Notes under the pieces: model-generated
Database searches by the model: none
What the model saw: the letters and a program-made list of their open reading frames with translations, nothing else
Told to the model about the DNA's origin: nothing
Assembly (NCBI RefSeq): GCF_016806695.1
Contig: NZ_WUED01000005.1
Coordinates: 62,001 to 126,000, forward strand
Direction of reading: 5' to 3'
From: Campylobacter bilis
Lineage (GTDB): Bacteria; Campylobacterota; Campylobacteria; Campylobacterales; Campylobacteraceae
Length of the DNA stretch: 64,000 nt
In this document: piece after piece, positions 56,105 through 64,000 of the stretch
Layout of the letters: the number at the start of each line of letters is the position of its first letter
How positions within the stretch are numbered: the stretch's first letter is position 1
Translations under genes and position numbers: made by a program

Positions 56105-56767
56105 ATGAAAATTATTTTTTTAACTCTTTTTATTTTATTAAATTTTTCCCAAGCATCTAATTTAGAAGAAGTTAAAGCAGCCCTTGAAAAAGAATTTAAA
56201 AATAATTTCCCTAAGATTATAATTTCGCAAATTGATTTAAAAATCACATCCTTACCAAAAGACTTTGAACAATACGAATTTTTAAGAATAGCCAAGGGGC
56301 GTTTCAATCAAGCCCAAGGCTTTTTAAGGGCTAAATTTAAAACTCCACAAAATATTCAAAAAAACATATTTTTTAGATATTTTATCCAAGCTAATTTAGA
56401 GGTACTAAAAAACAAACGCTTTATCAAAAAAGGAGACAAACTGGATGCTTTTGATTATGAAAATGTACTTGTTGATTTTGATAAAGTTCCTTCTAATGCC
56501 TTGACTTTAGATGATGTAAACAATCTCATAGCCAAAAGCAATATCAATAAAAATACTATTTTAAAAATTACTATGTTTAAAATCACAACCTTAATACGAA
56601 GAAACGATCCTATCATAGGGATTTTAAATGAAGGCAATGTCAATGTTTTAATCGAACTTGTAGCCTTAGAAAACGCTAATATGGGAGAAAGAATACGTGC
56701 AAAAAACAAAGAGGGAAAAATCATGCAAGGCATAGTCATAGGAAAAAATAGGATAATCATACAATGA
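56105..56767 (+). CDS. flgA: Flagellar basal body P-ring formation chaperone FlgA
   Basis: A 220-residue periplasmic chaperone for FlgI P-ring assembly. The signal peptide (KIIFLTLFILLNFSQA) is followed by a variable domain and a C-terminal SAF domain: FIKKGDKLDAFDYENVLVDF near residue 105, and VNVLIELVALENANMGERIRAKNKEG near residue 180, with the terminal MQGIVIGKNRIII. It overlaps ubiX by 4 bp. It is distant from other flagellar genes, as is usual in Campylobacter. Confidence 0.88.
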   Translation: MKIIFLTLFILLNFSQASNLEEVKAALEKEFKNNFPKIIISQIDLKITSLPKDFEQYEFLRIAKGRFNQAQGFLRAKFKTPQNIQKNIFFRYFIQANLEVLKNKRFIKKGDKLDAFDYENVLVDFDKVPSNALTLDDVNNLIAKSNINKNTILKITMFKITTLIRRNDPIIGILNEGNVNVLIELVALENANMGERIRAKNKEGKIMQGIVIGKNRIIIQ

Positions 56768-57327
56768 AAATTTTATTAGGAATTTCTGGTTCAAGTGGTG
56801 TGAATTTAGGCTTAAAATTACTCAAAAACTTAGAAAATAAATGCGAACTTTATTGTATTTTAACCCAAGGATCAAAAGCAAGCTTTCAAGCTGAAAACAA
56901 ACAAAATCTAGAAAAAATCTGCCAAAAACAATTTAAAAATACTTATTTTTTAGATGATAATAATTTAAGTTTAAGCGTAGCAAGTGGATCTTTTGGCATA
57001 GAAAAAACTATCATTGCACCCTGCTCTATTTCAAGTTTAGCCAAAATTCATGCAGGCTTTGGCGACACACTTTTAATGCGTGCAGCAGCTGTAGCCTTAA
57101 AAGAGAGAAAAAAACTCATCTTAGCCGTACGCGAAATGCCCTTTTCCACACTTAATTTAGAACATATGTTAAAACTCAGCCAAATGAATGTCATCATAGC
57201 CTCTCCTGTATTTGCAAGCTATTGTGGGGTAAAAAATCTACAAGATTTAGAAAATTTTATTGTAGGCAAATGGCTAGATCTTTTAGAAATAAAACATAAT
57301 TTATATAAAAAATGGCAAAATTTTTAG
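56764..57327 (+). CDS. ubiX: Flavin prenyltransferase UbiX
   Basis: A 187-residue flavoprotein that attaches dimethylallyl to FMN, giving the prenylated cofactor used by UbiD-type decarboxylases. The N-terminal GISGSSGVNLGLKLLKNL, the segment IAPCSISSLAKIHAGFGDTL near residue 80, and AVREMPFSTLNLEHM near residue 120 are typical. In Campylobacter this serves menaquinone synthesis by inference. Overlaps flgA by 4 bp; a 39-bp gap separates it from coaD. Confidence 0.9.
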   Translation: MKILLGISGSSGVNLGLKLLKNLENKCELYCILTQGSKASFQAENKQNLEKICQKQFKNTYFLDDNNLSLSVASGSFGIEKTIIAPCSISSLAKIHAGFGDTLLMRAAAVALKERKKLILAVREMPFSTLNLEHMLKLSQMNVIIASPVFASYCGVKNLQDLENFIVGKWLDLLEIKHNLYKKWQNF

Positions 57328-57366
57328 TTTAAATTTGTTATATTTTTAAAAAAAATTGGAGTAAGA

Positions 57367-57843
57367 ATGACTTGTTTATATCCTGGGACTTTTGATCCCA
57401 TTACAAATGGGCATTTAGACGTTATCAAGCGTGCTTTAAAGATTTTTGATCAAGTGATCGTAGCCATAGCAAAAAGCGAACATAAAAAACCTTGTTATAG
57501 TTTAGATAAACGCAAAGAACTAAGCTTGCTTGCCACGCAAAATTTAGCAAATATTAAAATCATCACTTTTGATAATTTACTTGTAGATTTAGCCAAAGAA
57601 TTAAAAATCAATACCATTATCAGAGGACTTAGAGCAGTAAGTGATTTTGAGTATGAATTACAAATTGGTTATGCAAATCACGCCCTTTGGGAAGAGATTG
57701 AAACCATTTATTTAATGCCAAATCTAAAAAACGCTTTTATATCTAGTTCTATAGTGCGTTCAATTGTAGCCTATGGCGGAGATGTTAGCTCTCTTGTTCC
57801 AAAAGAAATTTTACCCTTTTTAAAGGATGAAGCTTGTATGTAG
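57367..57843 (+). CDS. coaD: Phosphopantetheine adenylyltransferase
   Basis: A 158-residue cytoplasmic enzyme that makes dephospho-CoA from 4'-phosphopantetheine and ATP. The nucleotidyltransferase motif is YPGTFDPITNGHLDVI at the N-terminus, IIRGLRAVSDFEYELQ near residue 85, and FISSSIVRSIVAYGGDVS near residue 120 (family ISSTxVR). The upstream pathway enzyme coaBC is elsewhere in this window. It overlaps tmk by 10 bp. Confidence 0.95.
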   Translation: MTCLYPGTFDPITNGHLDVIKRALKIFDQVIVAIAKSEHKKPCYSLDKRKELSLLATQNLANIKIITFDNLLVDLAKELKINTIIRGLRAVSDFEYELQIGYANHALWEEIETIYLMPNLKNAFISSSIVRSIVAYGGDVSSLVPKEILPFLKDEACM

Positions 57844-58412
57844 TGTTTGAAGGTATAGATTGTGTAGGAAAAAGCACACAAATTGATCTTTTAAAAACAA
57901 GTTATAAAGATGCTATTTTCACACTTGAACCAGGTGGAACAGATCTTGGAAAATATTTAAGAAATATTTTACTTAATAACACTTATAAAATCCACAAAAG
58001 GACCGAACTTTTACTTTTTTTAGCAGATCGTGCACAACATTTTGAAGAAGTTTTAAAACCCAATCGCGACAAACTCATTATCAGTGATAGAAGTTTTATT
58101 TCAGGTATGGCTTATGCAAAAGACTTTGAAAACGATTTGCTCTTTATTTTAAACGGCTTTGCTTTAAATCAATTTTTCCCACAAAAAGTGATTTTTTTAA
58201 AAGGGGATGAAAAACTCATCCAAGAACGCCTTGATCAAAAAAAAATAGATCATATAGAAAAACGCGGCATTGAGTATTTTTTAAAAGTCCAAGAAAAACT
58301 TGAAAATGTTTTAGATTTTTTAAAACAAAAGCTAAATATAAAAATTTTAAAACTAGACGCAAACCAAAGCAAAGACCATCTACACCAAAAAATAAAGGAA
58401 TTTGTGCAATGA
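57834..58412 (+). CDS. tmk: Thymidylate kinase
   Basis: A 192-residue kinase that phosphorylates dTMP. The P-loop is FEGIDCVGKSTQIDLL at the N-terminus, the DR motif is ISDRSFISGMAYA near residue 85, and the LID-like segment is near residue 135. The start is a TTG at 57834, ten bases inside coaD, giving MYVVFEGID, which matches the family N-terminus. The ATG at 57838 is in another frame and stops at once. It overlaps hisS by 4 bp. Confidence 0.93.
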   Translation: MYVVFEGIDCVGKSTQIDLLKTSYKDAIFTLEPGGTDLGKYLRNILLNNTYKIHKRTELLLFLADRAQHFEEVLKPNRDKLIISDRSFISGMAYAKDFENDLLFILNGFALNQFFPQKVIFLKGDEKLIQERLDQKKIDHIEKRGIEYFLKVQEKLENVLDFLKQKLNIKILKLDANQSKDHLHQKIKEFVQ

Positions 58413-59635
58413 TAAATGCCTTAAAAGGAATGAAAGATTTATTAGATAAAGATGCATATTATTATGAAAAAATAATCAAAACCTCTGAAGAAGTTGCTAA
58501 AAACTACGGATTTAGTTTCATTAATATACCTCATTTAGAGCTTTACAGCCTTTTTAAAAGAAGCGTAGGAGAAAGTTCTGATATAGTAGGCAAAGAAATG
58601 TATGAATTTATTGACAAAGGACAAAACCATGTTTGCATGCGTCCTGAAGGTACAGCAGGAGTGGTACGTGCCTACATAGAAAAAAAATTAGACAAAACAA
58701 ATGCTTTAAAACGATGGTTTTATCACGGATCTATGTTTCGCTATGAAAGACCGCAAAAAGGACGCTTAAGAGAATTTCATCAATTTGGCGTTGAAAGTTT
58801 TGGAAACCCTAGCGTTTATGAGGATGCAAGTATCATTTTAATGCTTGTGGAAATTTTTTCACGTCTTGATATTAACTTCAAACTTCTTATTAATTCTTTA
58901 GGTTGTTTAACATGTATGCAAAAATACCGTGAAAAACTAGTGCATTTTTTAGACACTCAAGAAGGTTTTTGTCCAGATTGTTTACGCAGGAAAAATCTCA
59001 ATCCCATCCGCGTACTAGATTGCAAACAAGAACATTGTCAACATTTGCTTTCAAACGCCCCGCTTTTAAATCAGAATTTATGTCTTTCTTGTCAAAATGA
59101 CTTTGAAATTTTACAAAAACTATTAAAAGAAAATAATATAGATTTTAAAATCGATGCAAAATTAGTCAGAGGGCTTGATTATTATTCTAAAACGGCTTTT
59201 GAATTTATTAGTAATGAAATCGGTGCTAAAGCTGCCATTGCAGGAGGTGGACGCTATGATAGATTGATTGAGCATCTTGATGGAAAAAAAGGCTTTGGAG
59301 TAGGTTTTGCTATGGGTATAGAAAGAATCATGTCCATTTTAGAGCAAAAAAAGCAAGTCCAATCAAGATCAGGAATCTATCTTTGTGCTTTAGATCAAAT
59401 ATACATTAGTAAGCTTTTCACTATCGCTACAAAATTAAGAAAAACACATCAAGTCATTTTAAATTATGAAGCAAAAAAACTTGCCAAACATCTTGAAAAT
59501 GCCGATAAAAACAATACTGAAATTTTTCTCTGTATGGGAGAAAAGGAAGCACAAAATCAAAGCTTATTCTATAAAAATCTAATTAAAAAAGAAGAAAAAA
59601 GCATTCAAATTGCAGATTTGGAGAAGATTTTATGA
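58409..59635 (+). CDS. hisS: Histidyl-tRNA synthetase
   Basis: A 408-residue class II synthetase. Motif 2 is seen as GSMFRYERPQKGRLREFHQFG near residue 110, the HisRS-specific segments are RPEGTAGVVRAY near residue 75 and VRGLDYYSKTAFEF near residue 252, and motif 3 is GFGVGFAMGIERI near residue 290. The central insertion carries several cysteine pairs (CLTC, CPDC, CLSC) that suggest a zinc site. It overlaps tmk and speA by 4 bp each. Confidence 0.96.
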   Translation: MINALKGMKDLLDKDAYYYEKIIKTSEEVAKNYGFSFINIPHLELYSLFKRSVGESSDIVGKEMYEFIDKGQNHVCMRPEGTAGVVRAYIEKKLDKTNALKRWFYHGSMFRYERPQKGRLREFHQFGVESFGNPSVYEDASIILMLVEIFSRLDINFKLLINSLGCLTCMQKYREKLVHFLDTQEGFCPDCLRRKNLNPIRVLDCKQEHCQHLLSNAPLLNQNLCLSCQNDFEILQKLLKENNIDFKIDAKLVRGLDYYSKTAFEFISNEIGAKAAIAGGGRYDRLIEHLDGKKGFGVGFAMGIERIMSILEQKKQVQSRSGIYLCALDQIYISKLFTIATKLRKTHQVILNYEAKKLAKHLENADKNNTEIFLCMGEKEAQNQSLFYKNLIKKEEKSIQIADLEKIL

Positions 59636-61476
59636 GAGATTATGGTATTAATATTTGGGGAAATGATAATTTTATTATTAAAAATAGCAAAGTTTGCATC
59701 AATCACGAAAAAAAACCCGCTATCATAGACATAGTAAAAGAATTAAGAGACGATGGATATAAAGGACCTTTACTTTTAAGATTTCCTCACTTAATCCAAA
59801 AACAAATTGAAAATATTTATGGAAATTTTAGCAAAGCAAGAAAAGAATTCAATTACAAAGGAGGCTTTAATGCAGTCTATCCTCTAAAAGTCAATCAATA
59901 CCCTGGCTTTGTAAAAAATCTTGTAAAGCTTGGTAAAGACTATAATTACGGACTTGAAGCAGGATCAAAAGCCGAGCTTTTGCTTGCTATGGCTTATAAT
60001 AACGAAGGCGCGCCTATTAGCGTTAATGGTTTTAAAGACAGAGAACTTATTAATATAGGATTTATAGCTGCTGAAATGGGGCATAATATCACTTTAACCA
60101 TAGAAGGACTAAACGAACTTGAAGCTATTATTGACATAGCTAAAGAACGCTTTAAGCCTAAGCCTAACATAGGATTGCGCATACGTTTACACTCAGCTGG
60201 CGTTGGTATTTGGGCTAAAAGTGGCGGTATTCATTCTAAATTTGGACTTACTTCTACTGAACTCATAGAAGCAGTAAATTTGCTTAAACAAAATAAACTT
60301 TTAGATCAATTTACTATGATACATTTTCATTTAGGATCTCAAATTACTGAAATTCATCCTTTAAAAAAAGCCTTAAATGAAGCAGGAAACATCTATACAG
60401 AACTTAGAAAAATGGGTGCTAAAAATCTAAAAGCTATCAATCTTGGAGGTGGTTTGGCAGTAGAATACTCACAGTTTAAAAATGAAAAAAGCAGAAATTA
60501 CACCTTAAGAGAATATGCTAATGATGTTGTTTTTATCTTAAAAAATATCGCAGAACAAAAAAAAGATCTCGAACCTGATATTTTCATAGAAAGTGGGCGT
60601 TTTGTTGCAGCAAATCATGCTGTTTTAATCGCACCGGTTTTAGAACTATTCTCTCAAGAATATGCAGAAAGCAAGCTTTTACTCAAGGAAAAAAATCCTA
60701 AACTCATTGATGAGCTTTATGATCTTTACAAAAGCATCAAATCCTCAAATGCTTTAGAATACCTTCATGATAGCATAGATCATCTAGAAAGCATCTTAAC
60801 CCTTTTTGACTTAGGCTATGTGGATTTACAAGATCGATCTAATGCAGAAATTTTAACCCATTTGATCACAAAAAAAGCTATTTTACTTTTAGGTGACAAA
60901 CAAAACCCTGCAGACTTGCTTGCCATACAAGATGAAGTGCAAGAGAGGTATTTAGTCAATTTTTCACTTTTTCAAAGCATGCCTGATTTTTGGGGTTTAG
61001 AACAAAATTTTCCCATCATGCCTCTTGATCGCTTAGATAAAGAACCTAGCAGAAGTGCAAGTATTTGGGATATTACCTGCGATAGTGATGGAGAAATTTC
61101 TTATTCTAAAGACAAGCCTTTATTCTTACACGATGTAGATGTAGAAAAGGAAAATTATTTTTTAGGTTTTTTCCTTGTAGGTGCTTATCAAGAAGTTCTA
61201 GGAATGAAACACAATCTTTTCACTCATCCTACTGAAGCTATTGTTAGCGTCAATGAAAAAGGCTATGAAATAGAAGGTATCATAGAAGCTCAATCCATAC
61301 TTGATACCCTTGAAGATTTAGACTATGATATCCATGCAATTATGAATAAGCTTAATGAACGCATAGGCAATTCTAAGCTAGTCAATGAAAAACAAAAAAA
61401 ACACATTCTAGGAGAACTTTATCTTTTTTTAAATGACAATGGATATTTAAAAAGCATAGGTAGAAAAGAAAGCTAA
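59632..61476 (+). CDS. speA: Biosynthetic arginine decarboxylase
   Basis: A 614-residue PLP enzyme of the alanine racemase/ornithine decarboxylase fold that makes agmatine from arginine for polyamine synthesis. The PLP lysine is in YPLKVNQYPGFVKNL near residue 85, GLEAGSKAELLLA near residue 105, HFHLGSQITEI near residue 230 and NLGGGLAVEYS near residue 275. The length and the C-terminal wing match SpeA. No downstream agmatine enzyme is in this window. The 3' flank differs from C. jejuni: see the palindromes at 61483-61530. Confidence 0.95.
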   Translation: MRDYGINIWGNDNFIIKNSKVCINHEKKPAIIDIVKELRDDGYKGPLLLRFPHLIQKQIENIYGNFSKARKEFNYKGGFNAVYPLKVNQYPGFVKNLVKLGKDYNYGLEAGSKAELLLAMAYNNEGAPISVNGFKDRELINIGFIAAEMGHNITLTIEGLNELEAIIDIAKERFKPKPNIGLRIRLHSAGVGIWAKSGGIHSKFGLTSTELIEAVNLLKQNKLLDQFTMIHFHLGSQITEIHPLKKALNEAGNIYTELRKMGAKNLKAINLGGGLAVEYSQFKNEKSRNYTLREYANDVVFILKNIAEQKKDLEPDIFIESGRFVAANHAVLIAPVLELFSQEYAESKLLLKEKNPKLIDELYDLYKSIKSSNALEYLHDSIDHLESILTLFDLGYVDLQDRSNAEILTHLITKKAILLLGDKQNPADLLAIQDEVQERYLVNFSLFQSMPDFWGLEQNFPIMPLDRLDKEPSRSASIWDITCDSDGEISYSKDKPLFLHDVDVEKENYFLGFFLVGAYQEVLGMKHNLFTHPTEAIVSVNEKGYEIEGIIEAQSILDTLEDLDYDIHAIMNKLNERIGNSKLVNEKQKKHILGELYLFLNDNGYLKSIGRKES

Positions 61477-61482
61477 AAAATC

Positions 61483-61530
61483 AATTCTAGAATTTTAATA
61501 CATAAAATTTTATGTATTATTATACATAAT
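61483..61530. repeat. Cluster of AT-rich palindromes between speA and aspB
   Basis: Three overlapping symmetric elements: AATTCTAGAATT (61483-61494), the 22-bp perfect palindrome AATACATAAAATTTTATGTATT (61497-61518), and an arm of that palindrome that can also pair with ATACATAA just after it. They may be a terminator for the long speA transcript or protein-binding sites. Confidence 0.7.
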
Positions 61531-61622
61531 AGTTTTTACACTCAAATAATACAAAATTCTACATTATAAAAAATTATGATCTAATTTTCAATCAAATTGA
61601 TTATAAAAGTATATTTTTTTGC

Positions 61623-61628
61623 TAAAAT
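61623..61628 (+). promoter_or_regulatory. -10 box (TAAAAT) for aspB
   Basis: A T7GC tract followed by TAAAAT, 25 bp upstream of the aspB ATG, with AAAGGA (61641-61646) as Shine-Dalgarno. This is a typical Campylobacter promoter layout. Confidence 0.5.
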
Positions 61629-61652
61629 TAAACAAAAAACAAAGGATTAAAA

Positions 61653-62825
61653 ATGCTTACACAAAGATCTCAGGTTTTAGAAGAGTCTATTACTTTAGCC
61701 ATTACTGCACTTGCTAATGAATTAAAAGCTAAAGGTGAAGATGTTATAAGCTTTTCAGCGGGTGAACCTGATTTTGATACGCCACAAACTATTAAAAATG
61801 CCGCTATAGCTGCTATAGAAAAAGGTTGTGGCAAATACACCCCTGTTGCAGGAATCAATGAAGTCTTAAAAGCTGTACAAAGCAAGCTTAAAAATGACAA
61901 CCAACTCGATTACCAAACCAATGAAATCATCACCAATGTAGGTGCTAAACACTCTCTTTTTGAGTGTATAGAATGCCTAATCCAAAAAGATGATGAAGTC
62001 ATCATCCCTACTCCTTATTGGGTAAGCTATCCTGAAATGGTGAAATTTGCAGGAGGAAAACCTATTTTCATAGAAGCTTTAGAAGAAAACGGTTTTAAAA
62101 TCACGCCTAAACAGCTTCAAAATGCCATCACAAATAAAACCAAAATGCTCATACTAAACTCCCCATCAAATCCTGTAGGTTCAATTTATTCCAAAGAAGA
62201 ATTCATCCAACTTGCCAAGATTTTAGAAAATACCAATATCACAGTTTTAAGTGATGAAATGTATGAAAAACTGCGTTATGATAATATTAATTTCACTGCC
62301 TTTGCAAGCGTAAGCGAAGATGCACTAAAGCGTACTGTCACTATAAATGGATTAAGCAAATGCGGGGCTATGCCAGGATGGCGTTTTGGCTACATGGCTA
62401 GTAAAAACAAAGCCTTAATTTCAGCTGTAAAAAGACTCCAAGGCCAAAGTACTTCCAATATCTGTGCGATCACTCAATACGCGGCCATTCCTGCTTTAAC
62501 AGGAATTTGCGATGAAGATATTGAAAAAATGCGTCAAGCTTTTGAAAAACGCCGTAATTTAGCCTTAGACTTCTTAGCCAAAATACCAAATATTAGCGTT
62601 TATAAACCACAAGGAGCTTTTTATCTTTTTATCAATATACAAAAAATCGAAAAAAATTCTATGCGATTTTGTCAAAAACTCTTAGAACAAGAAAAAGTCG
62701 CTGTTGTTCCAGGCATTGGTTTTGGCATGGATGGATATTTTAGACTTTCTTATGCTACAAGCGATGAACTCATCAAAAAAGGCTTAGAAAGAATAAGTCG
62801 TTTTATTATAAATTACAAGCAGTGA
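61653..62825 (+). CDS. aspB: Aspartate aminotransferase (class I/II)
   Basis: A 390-residue fold-type I aminotransferase linking oxaloacetate/aspartate and glutamate/2-oxoglutarate. SAGEPDFDTPQTIK is near residue 33, SPSNPVGSIYSKEE near residue 170, the PLP lysine is in NGLSKCGAMPGWRFGY near residue 235, and the C-terminal arginine lies in GYFRLSYATSDE. The sequence resembles the prokaryotic Ib subgroup. In C. jejuni this gene is aspB. The FkbM remnant begins immediately after. Confidence 0.94.
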   Translation: MLTQRSQVLEESITLAITALANELKAKGEDVISFSAGEPDFDTPQTIKNAAIAAIEKGCGKYTPVAGINEVLKAVQSKLKNDNQLDYQTNEIITNVGAKHSLFECIECLIQKDDEVIIPTPYWVSYPEMVKFAGGKPIFIEALEENGFKITPKQLQNAITNKTKMLILNSPSNPVGSIYSKEEFIQLAKILENTNITVLSDEMYEKLRYDNINFTAFASVSEDALKRTVTINGLSKCGAMPGWRFGYMASKNKALISAVKRLQGQSTSNICAITQYAAIPALTGICDEDIEKMRQAFEKRRNLALDFLAKIPNISVYKPQGAFYLFINIQKIEKNSMRFCQKLLEQEKVAVVPGIGFGMDGYFRLSYATSDELIKKGLERISRFIINYKQ

Positions 62826-62827
62826 TC

Positions 62828-63604
62828 ATGAGAAGACCTTTACCTTTTATACTTGCAGCTACAAATAACGGATCTATAATTATTAATCACCTTGATAGAC
62901 ATGATACACCTCAAGGAAGCTATGGAGTTGGTTTTCAATTTTTAAATTATGGTAGTTTTGATCCAGAAGAAATTGATCTTTGCACTAATCTTTTAAAATT
63001 ACGTAGAAAATATCATAAAGACAATATTTTTGCAATAGATTGTGGTGCAAATATTGGTGCTCACACTATAAAATGGGCAATAGAAATGGGGGGGGGGAGG
63101 AGAAATTTTAGCTTTTGAAGCACAAGAAAGGCTTTTTTATGCTTTAGCAGGAAACATAGCAATTAATAATTGCTTTAATGCTAAAAGCCGTTGGAAACCC
63201 TGAAAAAAATCAAAATGAACTTGAAATTTTAACTCCTGATTATACTCAAAAGGCTTCTTTGGAAGCCTAGAATTAAAATCACAAAACATTAATGAATTCA
63301 TAGGACAAATACCTCAAAAGAAAGAAAAGGTTCCTTACTTAAAACTTGACAATTTCAATTTTAAAAGATTAGATTTTATCAAAATAGAGATATAGAAGGC
63401 ATGGAACAAGAAGTCATATTAGGATGTTTAAATCATATTAAAGCTTTTAAACCTATTTTACAAATTGAAATCATTAAATCAAATACTCAAGACATTATCA
63501 ACATACTAGAAAATTTAGAATATAAAATTTTTCAATGTGGAATTAATATCTTAGCTATTTATAAAGATCCTGCGATCAATCATTTAAAAACTTCCAATCC
63601 ATAA
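62828..63604 (+). pseudogene. FkbM-family methyltransferase, disrupted, with G10 tract
   Basis: Pieces of one SAM-dependent FkbM methyltransferase lie in successive frames. The N-terminal part is FILAATNNGSIIINHL to motif I IFAIDCGANIGAHTIKWA. After the G10 tract (63088-63097) the frame stops early; the expected continuation GEILAFEAQERLFYALAGN is in another frame and would be joined with 9 G. Further shifts occur near 63183-63186 (AAAA), at 63258-63260 (TTT, expected four T) and at 63387-63390 (GAGA). The C-terminal MEQEVILGCLNHIKAF onward is intact. It could modify sugars or lipids if whole; here it is dead. Confidence 0.75.
63088..63097 (+). repeat. Poly-G tract (10 G) in the methyltransferase pseudogene
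   Basis: Ten consecutive G, the type of mononucleotide tract that causes phase variation in Campylobacter. Nine (or twelve) G would join the two halves of the methyltransferase here; ten puts it out of frame. No other run of eight or more G or C was seen in the window. Confidence 0.9.
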
Positions 63605-63689
63605 GCTTTTTACAACTTGCATGAAAGTTAATTTAAACTAGAATAAAAAAGATAAATTATAAAATTTTAATTTTATTACTTTTAAAAAT

Positions 63690-63714
63690 AATCAAGCCTT
63701 AAAAAGGCTTGATT
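63690..63714 (-). terminator. Terminator of dnaK
   Basis: AATCAAGCCTT (63690-63700) and AAGGCTTGATT (63704-63714) form a perfect 11-bp stem with a three-base loop. Read on the minus strand it is followed by ATTTTTAAAA. It closes the dnaK transcript and can also stop transcription of the pseudogene from the other side. Confidence 0.85.
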
Positions 63715-63729
63715 GAAGATTTTGAAAAC

Positions 63730-64000
63730 TTACTCGACTTCAGCATCAATCACATCATCGTCTTTTTTCTTCTTATCTGTGGTGCTTGACTCCTCTTTTT
63801 TATACATACTTTCGGCTAATTTATGAGAAACATCACTTAAAGCTTTCATTTTGGTTTCAATCTCTTCTTTGCTTGCATTTTGATTTTTTAGAGTTTCACG
63901 CAAATCATCTAAGGCTTTTTGGATATTTTCCCTATCACCTTGTGGGATTTTTTCCCCAAGCTCATTAAGAGATTTTTCTACTTGATGTGCTAAAGCATCG
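63730..64000 (-). CDS. dnaK: Chaperone DnaK, C-terminal end (partial)
   Basis: The minus-strand frame reaches the right window edge and ends at the TAA at 63732-63730. About 89 residues are visible: helical lid-domain sequence (EKSLNELGEKIPQGDRENIQ and ALSDVSHKLAESMYKKEES) and the typical acidic end DDDVIDAEVE. DnaK is the Hsp70 chaperone of the cytoplasm; the start lies outside. A convincing terminator follows. Confidence 0.93.
   Translation of the reverse strand, partial: DALAHQVEKSLNELGEKIPQGDRENIQKALDDLRETLKNQNASKEEIETKMKALSDVSHKLAESMYKKEESSTTDKKKKDDDVIDAEVE

Noticed and set aside
55966..56307. Minus-strand frame of about 113 residues opposite flgA
   Set aside because: It lies over the flgA coding region, has low-complexity composition and no Shine-Dalgarno; a shadow frame.
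62828..63604. Functional phase-variable methyltransferase in the OFF state
   Set aside because: Even with 9 G the frame meets further stops and frameshifts downstream, so it cannot be switched ON by tract slippage alone.
1..64000. tRNA, rRNA, CRISPR, prophage or insertion sequence
   Set aside because: I read the intergenic regions and saw no cloverleaf-like sequence, repeat-spacer pattern or transposase; the gaps are too short for most of these.

Overview
The window is AT-rich, densely packed bacterial DNA. Gene content and order identify it as an epsilonproteobacterium of the Campylobacter jejuni/coli group. The evidence is an uninterrupted series of C. jejuni-type clusters (napAGHBLD, the ATP-type flagellar genes fliP/flgS/flgA, acnB, speA, tpx), A/T-dominated codon use, frequent TTG/GTG starts and TATAAT -10 boxes with little -35 signal. 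Several proteins (for example thymidylate kinase) differ from the C. jejuni NCTC 11168 versions as I remember them, so I do not name a species. Almost everything is core chromosome; I see no tRNA, rRNA, insertion sequence, prophage or CRISPR array.

Layout. 1-5574 (+): 3' end of acnB, an ankyrin-repeat protein, a short-chain dehydrogenase, an NhaC-type antiporter and trmA, mostly with 4-bp stop/start overlaps. 5664-6875 (+): ilvA. 6872-13117 (-): one long operon glmU-coaBC-unknown-uppS-prepilin peptidase-LptF/G-truA. 13261-13995 (+): fliP. 14008-17800 (-): nadE-lpxK-thrC-kdsB. 17875-18785 (+): metallo-hydrolase and a small membrane protein. 18829-27406 (-): murJ-cysS-msbA-pyrD-M16 peptidase-dapA-FabL-like reductase. 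27513-33384 (+): DUF342/FapA protein, ruvA, ddl, a Phd/YefM-like protein, an alpha/beta hydrolase and an unusual membrane MurF. 33371-35216 (-): flgS and a DUF234/PD-(D/E)XK protein. 35321-36589 (+): class V aminotransferase. 36586-45506 (-): the napAGHBLD periplasmic nitrate reductase cluster, followed by a 57-aa membrane protein, a TPR protein, an acidic protein, cca and purU. 45742-48568 (-): tpx and a UvrD-type helicase. 48692-62825 (+): a periplasmic protein, valS, the methionine ABC transporter metNI-metQ-metQ2, flgA, ubiX, coaD, tmk, hisS, speA, aspB. 62828-63604 (+): a broken FkbM methyltransferase with a G10 tract. 63730-64000 (-): C-terminal end of dnaK.

The genes serve cell-envelope building (glmU, uppS, lpxK, kdsB, msbA, LptF/G, murJ, ddl, murF, dapA), translation (cysS, valS, hisS, trmA, truA, cca), cofactors (coaBC, coaD, nadE, ubiX), nitrate respiration and flagella.

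The most interesting signal is the 5' leader of metQ. Immediately after the metNI terminator there is a promoter, an ideal Shine-Dalgarno and a six-codon ORF, Met-Met-Ser-Gln-Met-Arg-stop, directly followed by two mutually exclusive perfect hairpins (11 bp and 9 bp sharing five bases). This looks like a methionine-sensing leader-peptide switch. Other points of note: a 69-bp identical block shared by the two metQ paralogs, a possible AUA start codon on the DUF234 gene at a bidirectional promoter, a 15-bp palindrome over the promoter of the solitary Phd-like gene, a Cys-rich tail on Tpx, palindromes where cysE sits in C. jejuni, and absence of peb2 beside tpx.
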